Below, piece after piece: positions 44,704 through 54,763 of a DNA stretch of 64,000 nucleotides (positions within the stretch are counted from its first letter, which is position 1; every line of letters begins with the position of its first letter). This DNA is from Agarivorans sp. Alg241-V36 (GTDB lineage: Bacteria > Pseudomonadota > Gammaproteobacteria > Enterobacterales > Celerinatantimonadaceae): NCBI RefSeq assembly GCF_900537085.1, contig NZ_UNRE01000007.1, positions 62,001 to 126,000 on the forward strand. The letters are read 5' to 3'. The position numbers and the translations under genes were made by a program. Below the pieces are notes generated by a model. It was not told where the DNA came from and ran no database searches. It saw only the letters and a program-made list of their open reading frames with translations.

Positions 44704-45264
44704 CTAGTCTTCGTCTTCCGGAATATTTTTCACAAACTTAGCTGGCACGCCGGCTACCACGGTATTAGCCGCTACGTCTTTATTCACTAAAGCGCCGGCG
44801 GCAATCACTGCGTTATCACCAATGCTTACGCCCGGCAATATGTTCACTCCCATGCCAACCCATACTCGGTCGCCAATGGTTACCGGTAAAGCTCGCTCTA
44901 ACCCTTCGGTGCGCTGTTTAACGTTGAGCGGATGGGTGGCGGTAGAAATGTTCACTGCTGGCGCAAACATTACGTCATCACCAATGGTCACAGGGGCGCC
45001 ATCTAAAATCACGCAATTGTGGTTAGCGTAAAAGTTTTTACCGGTGGTAATGTTGTAGCCGTAATCACAGAAAAAATCGGGCTCAATCCAAGGATCCAAG
45101 CTATTTGGCAACAGCTCAGCTAATACCTCGGCCCGTAAATCTTCTTCAGGGTGCAACAAGTTCAGCTCGTAACATAATGACTTCGCCTGATTACGGTCTT
45201 CCACCAACTCGCCATCAAAGGCCAAATACAACTCACCAGCTAACATCTTTTCTTTTTCTGTCAT
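44704..45264 (-). CDS. maa: Maltose O-acetyltransferase-like sugar acetyltransferase
   Basis: A 186-residue left-handed beta-helix enzyme. The N-terminal helical part KEKMLAGELYLAFD and the hexapeptide region with NHNCVILDG and STATHPLN (catalytic His) match maltose/galactoside acetyltransferases. It transfers acetyl from acetyl-CoA to sugars, probably in detoxification of non-metabolised sugars. GAGG precedes the ATG. The sugar substrate cannot be read from sequence. Confidence 0.88.
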   Translation of the reverse strand: MTEKEKMLAGELYLAFDGELVEDRNQAKSLCYELNLLHPEEDLRAEVLAELLPNSLDPWIEPDFFCDYGYNITTGKNFYANHNCVILDGAPVTIGDDVMFAPAVNISTATHPLNVKQRTEGLERALPVTIGDRVWVGMGVNILPGVSIGDNAVIAAGALVNKDVAANTVVAGVPAKFVKNIPEDED

Positions 45265-45333
45265 GCTTACCTCTTGGAGAGCTTAGTTGCGAACGACTAA
45301 AGCAACGCAGCAAAAGTTATTAATTTCAGTAAG

Positions 45334-45780
45334 TTATTCTACAGCGTTAATTGTGACGATATCTCCAACCTTGATTGCATTTTTTGCAAACCAGCCTTGA
45401 TTCATTTCCCAAGCGTAAAAAACAGAATAGCGAGACTTGGTTAACTTGGCCGTATTAGCCTGCATACTGTGAATTTCACTAATAGAACCGTCTTCACGAA
45501 TAAACGCCACATCCAGTGGGATATAGGTATTTTTCATCCACATTTGCGCGCGTTTGTTGCGCTGGAAGTTAAACAGCATTCCACACTCTTCACACAATTG
45601 TTGGCGATGCATTAAACCTTGGGCACGCTGTTGCCTACTATGCGCATACTCCAAGCTAAAGCTCTGTTGATTGACTTGCACCATCACTAGAGGAAATTCT
45701 TTAGTAGACGCTTCCGCGGTAGCTAAATTTGTCACCAACAATAGCAAACAAAAAAGGGATTGATTAACTGATAAATTCAA
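45334..45780 (-). CDS. DUF192 family exported protein
   Basis: A 148-residue protein with signal peptide (cleavage near ATA-EAS). The mature part has the DUF192 signature: RAQGLMHRQQLCEECGMLF, the RAQMWMKNTYIPLDVAFI block and SVFYAWEMNQGWF. Function unknown; a beta-rich periplasmic or outer-membrane-associated protein. Confidence 0.87.
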   Translation of the reverse strand: MNLSVNQSLFCLLLLVTNLATAEASTKEFPLVMVQVNQQSFSLEYAHSRQQRAQGLMHRQQLCEECGMLFNFQRNKRAQMWMKNTYIPLDVAFIREDGSISEIHSMQANTAKLTKSRYSVFYAWEMNQGWFAKNAIKVGDIVTINAVE

Positions 45781-46130
45781 AGCAAAAGGTATCCAATAGT
45801 TACAATTAACCTATTCAACTAAACCATGACAGAAATCCCGCCCGCTGGGCAAGTTTTCGTTTTAGTTTGTTTCAAGGTAAGCATGTTGAAAAAAAGTGTA
45901 ACAATTTAAGCCAAAGGACCAATGAATAATCTGCTGCAAATGCAAAACATATCACCACACCAAACAAATAAAACAGAATATAACACCATCAGAAAAACAA
46001 AAAGCAGCCAAATAAACCTTAAATCGTTTATTAAACACACTACAGGCAGAACAATTAATAGCCAAAGCTGACTTGAATCACATTTTATCCTGTGATACTT
46101 GTTAGCCAATCTTTTAGGAAAGCTTTAAAT
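45781..46130. other. Region upstream of the ilv leader
   Basis: No gene is supported; a 67-codon minus-strand frame inside it is an A/T-rich hydrophobic artefact. It should carry the ilv promoter. TTGAAT (46073) and GATACT (46094) are spaced only 15 bases apart, so the promoter cannot be placed with confidence. Confidence 0.45.
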
Positions 46131-46211
46131 ATGTCTCTTTCAGTTGCACTAATTATTAGCGTCGTCCTTGTGGTGATTATTCTATCACCTCGCGGGGATG
46201 CGTTGTTGTAA
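46131..46211 (+). CDS. ilvL: ilvGMDA operon leader peptide
   Basis: A 26-codon frame with AGGAAAG upstream, ending in TAA at 46209-46211. Fifteen of 26 residues are Leu, Val or Ile (6, 5 and 4), with runs such as SVVLVVIIL near the middle. Together with the downstream terminator this is a classic attenuation leader: ribosome stalling at Ile/Val/Leu codons during starvation should favour an antiterminator and expression of the operon. Confidence 0.9.
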   Translation: MSLSVALIISVVLVVIILSPRGDALL

Positions 46212-46235
46212 CTGAAACTAGCACACAACATCAAA

Positions 46236-46265
46236 CCCCCGCGCTGCAAAGCTCGGGGGTTTTTT
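46236..46265 (+). terminator. ilv attenuator
   Basis: CCCCCG (46236-46241) pairs with CGGGGG (46254-46259), with GCT/AGC inside, followed by TTTTTT (46260-46265). It lies 24 bases after the leader stop and 24 bases before ilvG. Confidence 0.9.
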
Positions 46266-46289
46266 GTTAACGGTGGGAAGGAAGTAAAA

Positions 46290-47948
46290 ATGAATGGTGC
46301 GCAACAAATTGTAGCGACTCTGAAACAACAGGGCGTTGAACAAGTATTTGGATATCCTGGCGGGGCGATTATGCCGCTGTACGATGCTCTTTATGATGGC
46401 GGAGTAAAGCACATGCTTACTCGCCACGAGCAGGGCGCAGCGATGGCAGCGGTGGGTTATGCTCGCGCTGGCGCAAGCTGCGGGATAAAAGTGGGGGTTT
46501 GTATTGCCACCTCAGGTCCAGGCGCTACCAACTTAGTCACCGGCCTTGCAGAAGCACAGCTTGATTCCATTCCACTGATCGCCATTACCGGCCAAGTTGC
46601 ACAGCCCGTGATCGGCACCGATGCTTTCCAAGAAGTTGACGTATTAGGCATGTCTTTATCGGTTACCAAACATAGTTTTATGGTTACCGATGTTAAAGAG
46701 CTAAAGCGCACCATTGAACAGGCTTTTGAAATTGCCACCAGCGGCCGCCCAGGCCCTGTACTCATCGATGTACCTAAAGATGTGCAACTTGCCGAAGTTG
46801 AAGAAAGCTTGGCCTACGTTGCCAGTACCCAAGCACCTGCTGCGCCTCAGGCGAGCTTAGTGGCGCAAGCCAAACAGCTTATAGCGAACGCCAAGCAGCC
46901 CATCGTTTATGTTGGCGGCGGTGTTGGTATGGCCAATGCGGTAGGCGAATTACGCGAGTTTCTAAACTACAGTAAAATCCCTAGTGTAAGCACCCTTAAA
47001 GGGATTGGTGCAATTACCGAAGAGCAACCTTATTACTTAGGCATGTTGGGCATGCACGGTACTAAGGCGGCCAACCTAAGCGTACAAGAAACCGATTTGC
47101 TGATTGTGATCGGCGCTCGCTTCGATGACCGCGTAACCGGCAAGTTAGATGAATTTGCTCCGCACGCCAAAGTGATTCACCTTGATGCAGACGCCAGTGA
47201 GTTTGGTAAACGCCGTACCCCTGATGTAGCGCTAGATAGCGATTTAACGCTCACCTTGCCCGCTCTACACTGCCAAACCGAGATTGATATTTGGCAAGAA
47301 AAACTAGCCCAACGCAAACATGACTTTGCTTGGCGCTACGATCACCCCGGCGGGCATATTTTTGCTCCGGCAATGCTTAGCGACTTAAGTAAAATGGTGG
47401 ATAAAAACACCGTGGTTGCCTGCGATGTTGGCCAACACCAAATGTGGGTAGCACAGCATATGCAGTTTGATGGCCCCGAAAATCATCTGTCCAGCGCTGG
47501 CTTAGGCACTATGGGCTTTGGTTTGCCGGCTGCCATTGGCGCTCAGTTTGCTCGCCCTAACGACACCGTTATTAACGTATCGGGCGATGGTTCATTCATG
47601 ATGAACGTGCAAGAACTTACCACCATTAAGCGTGCTCAGTTACCGGTAAAAATGCTGCTTATCGACAACAATCGCCTAGGCATGGTGCGTCAGTGGCAGA
47701 ACCTATTTTTTGATGGGCGTTTTAGTGAAACGATCCTTGATGACAACCCAGACTTTGTAAAAATGGCCTCGGCTTTTGATATTCCGGGCGAAACCATTAG
47801 CAACAAAGTGGATGTTCACGCAGCCTTGCAACGGATGCTAAACAGCAAAGGCCCTTACCTGCTGCATGTATTGATTGATGCAGAAGAAAACGTGTGGCCA
47901 CTAGTGCCACCGGGTGTGGCCAATGACAAAATGATGGAGGACTGCTAA
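46290..47948 (+). CDS. ilvG: Acetolactate synthase 2, large subunit IlvG
   Basis: A 552-residue thiamine-diphosphate enzyme. [14 protein letters not shown] marks the N-terminal catalytic part with the essential Glu in [15 protein letters not shown], and [21 protein letters not shown] marks the ThDP-binding region. It condenses two pyruvates, or pyruvate with 2-oxobutyrate, at the start of valine and isoleucine synthesis. It is intact, unlike the frameshifted ilvG of E. coli K-12. The stop overlaps the ilvM start by one base. Confidence 0.95.
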   Translation: MNGAQQIVATLKQQGVEQVFGYPGGAIMPLYDALYDGGVKHMLTRHEQGAAMAAVGYARAGASCGIKVGVCIATSGPGATNLVTGLAEAQLDSIPLIAITGQVAQPVIGTDAFQEVDVLGMSLSVTKHSFMVTDVKELKRTIEQAFEIATSGRPGPVLIDVPKDVQLAEVEESLAYVASTQAPAAPQASLVAQAKQLIANAKQPIVYVGGGVGMANAVGELREFLNYSKIPSVSTLKGIGAITEEQPYYLGMLGMHGTKAANLSVQETDLLIVIGARFDDRVTGKLDEFAPHAKVIHLDADASEFGKRRTPDVALDSDLTLTLPALHCQTEIDIWQEKLAQRKHDFAWRYDHPGGHIFAPAMLSDLSKMVDKNTVVACDVGQHQMWVAQHMQFDGPENHLSSAGLGTMGFGLPAAIGAQFARPNDTVINVSGDGSFMMNVQELTTIKRAQLPVKMLLIDNNRLGMVRQWQNLFFDGRFSETILDDNPDFVKMASAFDIPGETISNKVDVHAALQRMLNSKGPYLLHVLIDAEENVWPLVPPGVANDKMMEDC

Positions 47949-48220
47949 TGCAACATTCACTAACTATTTCTACACGCCAGCAAGCCGATGTACTTGAACG
48001 TGTATTACGAGTGACACGTCACCGTGGTTTTTTAGTACAATCTATGCAAATTGAGCAAACTAGTGCTCAAGAACCTGCTGGCTACCGCATTGAACTTAGC
48101 GTAAGCAGCGAGCGTCCAATAGAACATCTCACTAATCAATTAGTGAAACTGTTTGACGTTGAGCAAGTTCAACTAAAGCAATTACAAGCAGTGGCTTCGC
48201 CTAAAGCCGCCATTGCCTAA
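47948..48220 (+). CDS. ilvM: Acetolactate synthase 2, regulatory subunit IlvM
   Basis: A 90-residue ACT-type subunit. DVLERVLRVTRHRGFLVQSM matches IlvM. It stabilises the catalytic IlvG subunit. Its ATG overlaps the ilvG stop (TAATG), so translation is coupled. It is followed directly by ilvD after 36 bases; the ilvE gene normally found between them is absent. Confidence 0.93.
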   Translation: MQHSLTISTRQQADVLERVLRVTRHRGFLVQSMQIEQTSAQEPAGYRIELSVSSERPIEHLTNQLVKLFDVEQVQLKQLQAVASPKAAIA

Positions 48221-48256
48221 ACAAATAGCAAACACAGATTAACGGAGTAAACCGCA

Positions 48257-50104
48257 ATGCCTAAACTGCGAAGTGCCACCACCACCGAAGGCCGTAACAT
48301 GGCTGGAGCGCGCGCCCTTTGGCGAGCAACAGGAACCAAAGAAGAAGATTTTGGTAAGCCAATTATCGCGGTAGTGAACTCATTCACCCAATTTGTACCG
48401 GGCCACGTTCACCTTAAAGATCTTGGTCAGCTGGTTGCACGCTCGATTGAAGATGCAGGCGGCGTTGCTAAAGAGTTCAATACCATCGCAGTAGACGACG
48501 GCATTGCCATGGGCCACGGCGGCATGCTTTACAGCTTACCTTCGCGTGACCTTATCGCCGACTCAGTAGAGTACATGGTAAATGCCCACTGTGCCGATGC
48601 CATGGTGTGTATCTCTAACTGTGACAAAATCACTCCAGGAATGTTAATGGCTTCAATGCGCTTAAACATTCCGGTTATCTTTGTTTCTGGCGGCCCAATG
48701 GAAGCCGGCAAAACTAAGCTTAGCGACCAAATCATTAAACTAGATTTAGTTGACGCTATGGTAATGGGCGCCGACAAAAACGTAAGTGATGAAGACAGCG
48801 ACAAAGTAGAACGTAGCGCCTGCCCAACCTGTGGTTCGTGTTCAGGTATGTTCACTGCTAACTCAATGAACTGTTTAACCGAAGCGCTAGGTTTAGCTCA
48901 GCCAGGTAATGGCTCGATGCTGGCTACCCACGCCGACCGTGAAAAACTGTTCGTAAACGCTGGTAAACGCATTGTTGATTTGTGTAACCGCTACTACCAA
49001 CAAGATGACGAAAGTGTATTGCCGCGCTCAATTGCAACTCACAAGTCTTTTGAAAACGCCATGACCTTAGACATCGCCATGGGCGGGTCTACCAATACCG
49101 TATTGCACTTGTTAGCTGCAGCCCAAGAAGCTGGCGTAGATTACAACATGGACCACATGGATGATCTTTCTCGTAAAGTTCCTCAGCTGTGTAAAGTAGC
49201 GCCATCTACCAACAAGTACCACATGGAAGATGTTCACCGCGCTGGCGGCATTATGGGCATTCTCGGTGAATTAGACCGTGCTGGTTTGCTTAACCGCAAC
49301 GAACCTAATGTAATGGGCGAAACCTTGGCCGATACCCTCGGCAAATGGGACATCATGCAAACTCAAGATCAAACAGTAAAAGAGTTTTACCGCGCTGGTC
49401 CTGCTGGTATTCGCACCACCAAAGCCTTTAGCCAAGATTGCCGTTGGGACGACTTAGATGACGACCGCGCCGAAGGGTGTATTCGTAGCCTAGAAAATGC
49501 CTTTAGTTTAGAAGGCGGCCTAGCTGTACTAAAAGGCAACCTAGCGCAAGATGGCTGTATTGTTAAAACCGCTGGCGTAGATGACGACAACTTAGTGTTT
49601 AATGGCCCAGCGCGCATCTTTGAAAGCCAAGACGACGCAGTAGCCGGCATTTTAGATGGCACTGTTCAGGCTGGTGAAGTGGTATTAATTCGCTACGAAG
49701 GCCCTAAAGGCGGCCCAGGCATGCAAGAAATGTTGTACCCAACCTCTTACTTGAAGTCGATGGGCTTAGGTAAAAAATGTGCCTTGATTACCGATGGCCG
49801 CTTCTCAGGCGGAACCTCGGGTTTATCTATTGGTCATATTTCACCAGAAGCCGCTAGCGGCGGTATCGTAGGTTTGGTTGAGCAAGGCGACATTATTGAC
49901 ATCAACATTCCTCAGCGCAGCATTGTGTTAGAAGTGAGTGATGAAGAACTGGCTCAACGACGCGCGGCGATGGAAGCTAAAGGCAGCGATGCTTGGAGCC
50001 CAATTGGCCGAGTACGTGAAGTAAGCACCTCGCTGAAAATGTACGCCCACTTCGCCACCAGTGCCGACAAAGGCGCAGTACGCGATAAAAGCAAGCTAGA
50101 CTAA
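48257..50104 (+). CDS. ilvD: Dihydroxy-acid dehydratase IlvD
   Basis: A 615-residue enzyme. The iron-sulfur cluster cysteines appear in [12 protein letters not shown] and [34 protein letters not shown] marks the C-terminal part. It dehydrates dihydroxyisovalerate and dihydroxymethylvalerate to the keto acids of valine and isoleucine. Confidence 0.96.
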   Translation: MPKLRSATTTEGRNMAGARALWRATGTKEEDFGKPIIAVVNSFTQFVPGHVHLKDLGQLVARSIEDAGGVAKEFNTIAVDDGIAMGHGGMLYSLPSRDLIADSVEYMVNAHCADAMVCISNCDKITPGMLMASMRLNIPVIFVSGGPMEAGKTKLSDQIIKLDLVDAMVMGADKNVSDEDSDKVERSACPTCGSCSGMFTANSMNCLTEALGLAQPGNGSMLATHADREKLFVNAGKRIVDLCNRYYQQDDESVLPRSIATHKSFENAMTLDIAMGGSTNTVLHLLAAAQEAGVDYNMDHMDDLSRKVPQLCKVAPSTNKYHMEDVHRAGGIMGILGELDRAGLLNRNEPNVMGETLADTLGKWDIMQTQDQTVKEFYRAGPAGIRTTKAFSQDCRWDDLDDDRAEGCIRSLENAFSLEGGLAVLKGNLAQDGCIVKTAGVDDDNLVFNGPARIFESQDDAVAGILDGTVQAGEVVLIRYEGPKGGPGMQEMLYPTSYLKSMGLGKKCALITDGRFSGGTSGLSIGHISPEAASGGIVGLVEQGDIIDINIPQRSIVLEVSDEELAQRRAAMEAKGSDAWSPIGRVREVSTSLKMYAHFATSADKGAVRDKSKLD

Positions 50105-50128
50105 ACCGCGCCTCTTGCTTGTATAAAC

Positions 50129-50155
50129 AGCCCGGTTCGCCGGGCTTATTTTTTT
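50129..50155 (+). terminator. Terminator between ilvD and ilvA
   Basis: AGCCCGG pairs with CCGGGCT around the stable loop TTCG, followed by TTATTTTTTT. It could reduce ilvA transcription relative to ilvGMD or give ilvA its own unit. Confidence 0.85.
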
Positions 50156-50188
50156 GATCTTATCGCCAATTTGTATGGGTAATTTATA

Positions 50189-51721
50189 ATGCAACACTTG
50201 CCTAGTGCTAACGAATATCTTCGCCGTATATTGCTATCACCGGTCTATGAAATAGCCCAAGTGACGCCATTGCAGGGTATGCCTAAACTGTCTCAACGCA
50301 GTGGCAATAATATTCTGCTTAAACGCGAAGACCGACAAAGTGTGCATTCTTTTAAATTACGTGGTGCCTACAATAAAATTGCCCAGCTTAATCAGCAGCA
50401 ACGCGATCGTGGCGTAGTAGCGGCTTCGGCCGGTAACCACGCCCAAGGCGTCGCTATGTCAGCGCAGCGACTCAACATTGCAGCAGTGATTGTCATGCCC
50501 ACCACCACCCCCGATATCAAAGTAGATTCGGTTCGGGCGATGGGCGCCGATGTGCGTTTGGTTGGCGATAGTTTTGATGAAGCCTACCAATACTGTAAAC
50601 AGCTGGTTGAAGAACACGGCTACACACTGATCCCCCCTTTTGATGATGTAGACGTTATTGCTGGCCAAGGCACCATTGGCAAAGAGCTGCTGGAACAAGA
50701 CATGCACCTAAACGCTGTGTTTGTGCCGGTGGGTGGCGGTGGCATTGCTGCGGGTGTTGCAGTTTACATTAAGCAGCTGATGCCTCATGTGAAGGTAATT
50801 GGCGTAGAAGCCGAAGACTCGGCCTGTTTAAAAGCGGCCTTGGCAGCCGGCAAACCCACTCCTCTAGAACGTGTTGGCCTATTTGCCGATGGCGTGGCAG
50901 TTAAACTTATTGGCAGTGAAACCTTTCGACTTTGCCAGCAATACCTTGATGATGTAATCACGGTAAACTCCGATGAAATATGTGCCGCAGTAAAAGACAT
51001 ATTTGAAGATACTCGCGCTATCTCTGAGCCTTCTGGCGCATTGGCTCTCGCTGGCTTAAAAGCCTATGCCCAGCAGCACAAACTTGAGGGCGAGCGCTTA
51101 GCCGCGGTGTTATCTGGCGCCAACATGAACTTTCATAATCTGCGCTATGTTTCAGAACGTACCGAGCTTGGTGAGAAGAAAGAAGCTGTCTTGGCGGTAA
51201 GGATCCCCGAGCGTCAAGGCGCATATTTGGAGTTTGTTGAGCACCTAGGTGGCCGAGTGATTACCGAGTTTAATTACCGCTATGCCAGTGAACAGCAAGC
51301 CAGCATCTTTGTTGGTATTCGAGTAAGCAATAGTGATGAAGAGCTGCCTGCGCTGCTAGATAAACTGGATAGCAGCGGCTACCAAGTGGCTAACCTAAGT
51401 GATGATGAGCTAGCCAAGCAGCATGTGCGTTATATGGTAGGCGGGCGACCAGGCACTCAGTTAAAAGAAAAGCTGTATAGCTTTGAATTTCCCGAACAGC
51501 CCGGCGCTTTGCTTAAGTTTTTACTCACCCTAGGGCCACACTGGAACATTACTCTTTTCCATTATCGCAACCATGGCTCGGCCTATGGACGGGTATTAGC
51601 CGGCTTTGAACTGCAAGACAGTGACCAAGCAGCCTTTAGCCAACACCTAGCGCAACTGGGCTTTGACTACCGCGACGAAAGCGATAATACCGCTTATCAG
51701 TTCTTCTTAGAGCATGAGTAA
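50189..51721 (+). CDS. ilvA: Threonine deaminase IlvA
   Basis: A 510-residue PLP enzyme. SVHSFKLRGAYNKIA carries the PLP lysine, and GGGGIAAGVA is the phosphate-binding loop. The C-terminal 180 residues form the two ACT-like domains that mediate isoleucine feedback. It converts threonine to 2-oxobutyrate, the first step of isoleucine synthesis. A strong terminator separates it from ilvD, so expression may be only partly linked. Confidence 0.96.
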   Translation: MQHLPSANEYLRRILLSPVYEIAQVTPLQGMPKLSQRSGNNILLKREDRQSVHSFKLRGAYNKIAQLNQQQRDRGVVAASAGNHAQGVAMSAQRLNIAAVIVMPTTTPDIKVDSVRAMGADVRLVGDSFDEAYQYCKQLVEEHGYTLIPPFDDVDVIAGQGTIGKELLEQDMHLNAVFVPVGGGGIAAGVAVYIKQLMPHVKVIGVEAEDSACLKAALAAGKPTPLERVGLFADGVAVKLIGSETFRLCQQYLDDVITVNSDEICAAVKDIFEDTRAISEPSGALALAGLKAYAQQHKLEGERLAAVLSGANMNFHNLRYVSERTELGEKKEAVLAVRIPERQGAYLEFVEHLGGRVITEFNYRYASEQQASIFVGIRVSNSDEELPALLDKLDSSGYQVANLSDDELAKQHVRYMVGGRPGTQLKEKLYSFEFPEQPGALLKFLLTLGPHWNITLFHYRNHGSAYGRVLAGFELQDSDQAAFSQHLAQLGFDYRDESDNTAYQFFLEHE

Positions 51722-51841
51722 GCATAGACTGAATATATTAAAAGTGGTCAAATAACGATCTAAGTTATTCAGCTTGCAGCACTTCACTAGTGAGTTTGCT
51801 AAAAACTACGTTTTTCAGCAAAACACTGTGGACTCAAGTTT

Positions 51842-52576
51842 ATGGCTAAATCATTCAGCACTATCGCGGCACTTTTCACCCTCGTTAGCTTTAACCTTTC
51901 TGCCGATACCCTTACTTTGCACAACGGCAGCGTATTAGAAGGCACTTTGCTACAGCGCAACAGCCAAGAACTTCAGTTTGAAGTAGCCGGCAATAGCATG
52001 ACCTTTAAAACTGAAGACGTTAAAGATCTACAGCTTTCGTTTGCTCAAACAAAACCGGAAAACCAAGCCCCGAAAACTGCAGAAGCCAGCCAAACTGTCT
52101 CCAGTATTCCAGCTGGTACACCGCTAATGGTAAGTTTAGATAGCCCAATCAGTACTCGTGAACATGCCTCTGGTCATCGTTTTAGTGCAAGCTTAGAAAG
52201 TGATTTAAACATTAACGGCCAAGTAATCGCTAAGGCTGGCAGCACGGTTCATGGTCAAGTATTACAAAGTGAACAAGCAGGTCGATTAGCAGGTAAGTCT
52301 AGCCTTACCATCGCCTTAACCGACATCACCGTAAACGGCCAACGTATAGCGATTCAAACCAATAGTTTTAACGGATTAGGTGATGCGCAAGCCAAAAACA
52401 CCGTGAAAAAAACCGCTGGTGCAGCGGCAATTGGTGGCTTAATTAATGGCAGCGATGGCGCTAAAGACGGCGCTAAGGTAGGAGCAGGTTTATCGCTTAT
52501 TACACGCGGCGGCGCAGTGCAAATTCCTGCTAATACTTTGTTAGAGTTTCAAACCAGCGCTAAGGTAAACATCTAA
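51842..52576 (+). CDS. Exported orphan protein with glycine-rich segment
   Basis: A 244-residue protein with signal peptide (MAKSFSTIAALFTLVSFNLSA). No family is recognised. The N-terminal mature part (about 22-68) looks like a small beta domain, followed by a Pro/Gln/Ser-rich linker. The second half contains IPAGTPLMVSLDSPISTRE and a glycine-rich segment near residues 195-222 (AAAIGGLINGSDGAKDGAK), a pattern seen in membrane-associating glycine zippers. It may associate with the outer membrane. It is monocistronic. Confidence 0.65.
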   Translation: MAKSFSTIAALFTLVSFNLSADTLTLHNGSVLEGTLLQRNSQELQFEVAGNSMTFKTEDVKDLQLSFAQTKPENQAPKTAEASQTVSSIPAGTPLMVSLDSPISTREHASGHRFSASLESDLNINGQVIAKAGSTVHGQVLQSEQAGRLAGKSSLTIALTDITVNGQRIAIQTNSFNGLGDAQAKNTVKKTAGAAAIGGLINGSDGAKDGAKVGAGLSLITRGGAVQIPANTLLEFQTSAKVNI

Positions 52577-52605
52577 GCGCTAGATAAAATGGCTGGGCAG
52601 AATCG

Positions 52606-53490
52606 CTAATCTGCCCAGTTAAATTTAGTTTCGTCTACGCCTTGCTGAGCTTCTTTAAGCCTCTCTTTACGGGCTAGTTCTTCTTCTCGAGCGGCATCAA
52701 TTTCTTGCATAATCGCGGCAATGTCGGCCACAGTATCTTGCTCAACAAACTCTCCACTCAGCTCGGTATCGCTGGTTAACTCACCTTTTTCAAACAAACT
52801 CCACATCTCTTTAGCGTATTCAGTATTGGCCAAAGTTGGCGCAAATTGGCTGTAATAGTCACGCATGTTATTTACATCGCGGGTCAGCATCCATTCAGCA
52901 TTGTTATTAGCGGCGGCATCAACCGCCTGAGGCAGATCAATAATCACGGGGCCGTAGGCATCCACCAGCACATTAAACTCAGATAAGTCGCCGTGGATAA
53001 GCCCTACACAGAGCATCTTTACAATGTAAGAGATGACTAGCTGATGATCTTCAAGCGCTTGTTCTTCACTCATCATCACATCGTTTAGGCGCGGCGCAAC
53101 ATAGCCTTCATCATCGGTAACCAGCTCCATCAGCAATACGCCATCAAAACAACCATAGGGCTCGGGAACTCGAACCCCGGCAGCCGCTAACTTATACAAA
53201 GCATCTACTTCGGCGCTTTGCCAAACCTTTTCTTGCTGTTCGCGGCCAAAGCCTGAGCCTTTTTCCATCGCCCTCGCCCTGCGGCTATTGCGCACTTTAC
53301 GTCCTTCGCGATAGGCCACTGCTTGCTTGAAGCTGCGCTGGCTAGCCTCTTTATACACTTTGGCGCAGCGGATTTCGTCACCGCAACGCACCACGTAAAC
53401 CGAGGCTTCTTTACCACTCATCAGCTGGCTTTTCACTTCGTCAACTAAGCCGTCATCAACTAGGGGCTGAATTCTTTTAGGTGTTTTCAT
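52606..53490 (-). CDS. RIO-type serine protein kinase
   Basis: A 294-residue atypical kinase. The ATP loop SGKEASVYVV with lysine in RCAKVYKE, the catalytic HGDLSEFNVL, and the metal-binding IDLPQAVD motif are all present, and the last is the usual RIO replacement of DFG. RIO kinases in bacteria have unknown targets. A C-terminal charged tail of about 60 residues may regulate it. It is monocistronic. Confidence 0.9.
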   Translation of the reverse strand: MKTPKRIQPLVDDGLVDEVKSQLMSGKEASVYVVRCGDEIRCAKVYKEASQRSFKQAVAYREGRKVRNSRRARAMEKGSGFGREQQEKVWQSAEVDALYKLAAAGVRVPEPYGCFDGVLLMELVTDDEGYVAPRLNDVMMSEEQALEDHQLVISYIVKMLCVGLIHGDLSEFNVLVDAYGPVIIDLPQAVDAAANNNAEWMLTRDVNNMRDYYSQFAPTLANTEYAKEMWSLFEKGELTSDTELSGEFVEQDTVADIAAIMQEIDAAREEELARKERLKEAQQGVDETKFNWAD

Positions 53491-53570
53491 TTATCTCAAT
53501 TATCAAAAATTAGTCGTGTATATCGGCTTGTTTTACGCTTTGGATACCAAACTCAACACCAAATTATACG

Positions 53571-54530
53571 CTACAAGGAAGCTAGCCACTGCTTTTGTTG
53601 CTCTGGGCTTTGAAAGCTCCAAGCTACAAAACGACTAACCTTATTACCTTGTCCCATTTTAACGGTATGATATTGCGCCACTTTGGCTTGCTTGAGCACT
53701 TGGTAAATGCTCCTCAAGTTAGCTTCTTTAGACACCAAGCTAGTAAACCATAATACCTGTTGAGCGAACTGCTGGCTTTCTGCCACCATGTTTTTAATGA
53801 AACTTAACTCACCGCCGGGACACCACAGCTCGTTACTTTGGCCACCAAAATTTAAGCGCTGTTTGTTTTTAGCATTGGCTTTTAAGTTACTTTGCTTACG
53901 TTGGCTACCCTTTTGAGCCTCGGCCGCAGAGCGATGAAACGGTGGATTAGACATACTCAGCTCAAAGCGCTCTTCTGCTTGCACCACCCCTTTAAAAATA
54001 GCTTTTTTGTTGCTTTGTAAACGCAAGGAAATATGGGATTGCAGCTGAGGGTTAAGCGCTAAGATGTGATCTGCAGATTGTAAGGAAGCTGCCTCAATAT
54101 CGCTGCCGACAAAAGACCACCCATATTCACTGGCTCCCACCAGCGGATAAACACAATTTGCGCCAACTCCCACATCTAAACAGCGCACCGAACTACCATT
54201 GGGCAAGCTGCCGCCCTGCGATTTCGCCAGTAAATCAGCCAAATAATGAATGTAGTCAACTCGGCCAGGAATAGGCGGGCAAAGATTATGTTTAGGAATG
54301 GTCCAGCCTTTTACCCCATAAAAGTGCTGCAGTAGCGCCTTGTTTAAACAGCGCACCGCTTCGGGGTCAAAAAAGTCTACCGAGGCATCACCATATTGGT
54401 TATTGGCTACAAAGCGCTTTAACTCCGGGCATGAGGCGATAAGCGCGGCAAAGTCATAACGTTGGCGATGTTTATTTCGCGGGTGCAATTGGTTCTTGGT
54501 ATTTGCACGGGCGTTTTTTGGAACGGTCAT
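53571..54530 (-). CDS. rlmF: 23S rRNA (adenine1618-N6)-methyltransferase RlmF
   Basis: About 319 residues. The class I methyltransferase signature LDVGVGANCVYPLVG and the N6-adenine motif SNPPFHRS are present, and the N-terminal HPRNKHRQRYDFAALIASCPEL matches RlmF. It modifies A1618 in 23S rRNA. I chose ATG 54530 (MTVPKN); the frame extends upstream to 54569, but residues there look unlike family sequence. No strong ribosome site is visible. Confidence 0.9.
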   Translation of the reverse strand: MTVPKNARANTKNQLHPRNKHRQRYDFAALIASCPELKRFVANNQYGDASVDFFDPEAVRCLNKALLQHFYGVKGWTIPKHNLCPPIPGRVDYIHYLADLLAKSQGGSLPNGSSVRCLDVGVGANCVYPLVGASEYGWSFVGSDIEAASLQSADHILALNPQLQSHISLRLQSNKKAIFKGVVQAEERFELSMSNPPFHRSAAEAQKGSQRKQSNLKANAKNKQRLNFGGQSNELWCPGGELSFIKNMVAESQQFAQQVLWFTSLVSKEANLRSIYQVLKQAKVAQYHTVKMGQGNKVSRFVAWSFQSPEQQKQWLASL

Positions 54531-54763
54531 TAAGCTGCAAAGCCTTAGTCTTGCTGAAAACTCACCCATTATAAAGAGAAGCTTGAGTAAAGGCTTGTAG
54601 GGATCTTGGGTAAAACAATTCTTTTGTGAGTAAACGATAACCCGGAGTCAAGCTAGAGCTGTTGTTAGTTTGCTTCTCACTGCACAAGCTACCCTATTGT
54701 CTCGGATATTAATTTCAGCTAGCCTGACTACTCTAGTGTATTACTCATAAGAAGGATCTTACG

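Noticed and set aside
45906-46109. 67-codon hydrophobic minus-strand frame upstream of ilvL
   Set aside because: It lies in an A/T-rich promoter region, where hydrophobic frames arise by chance, and no ribosome site precedes it.
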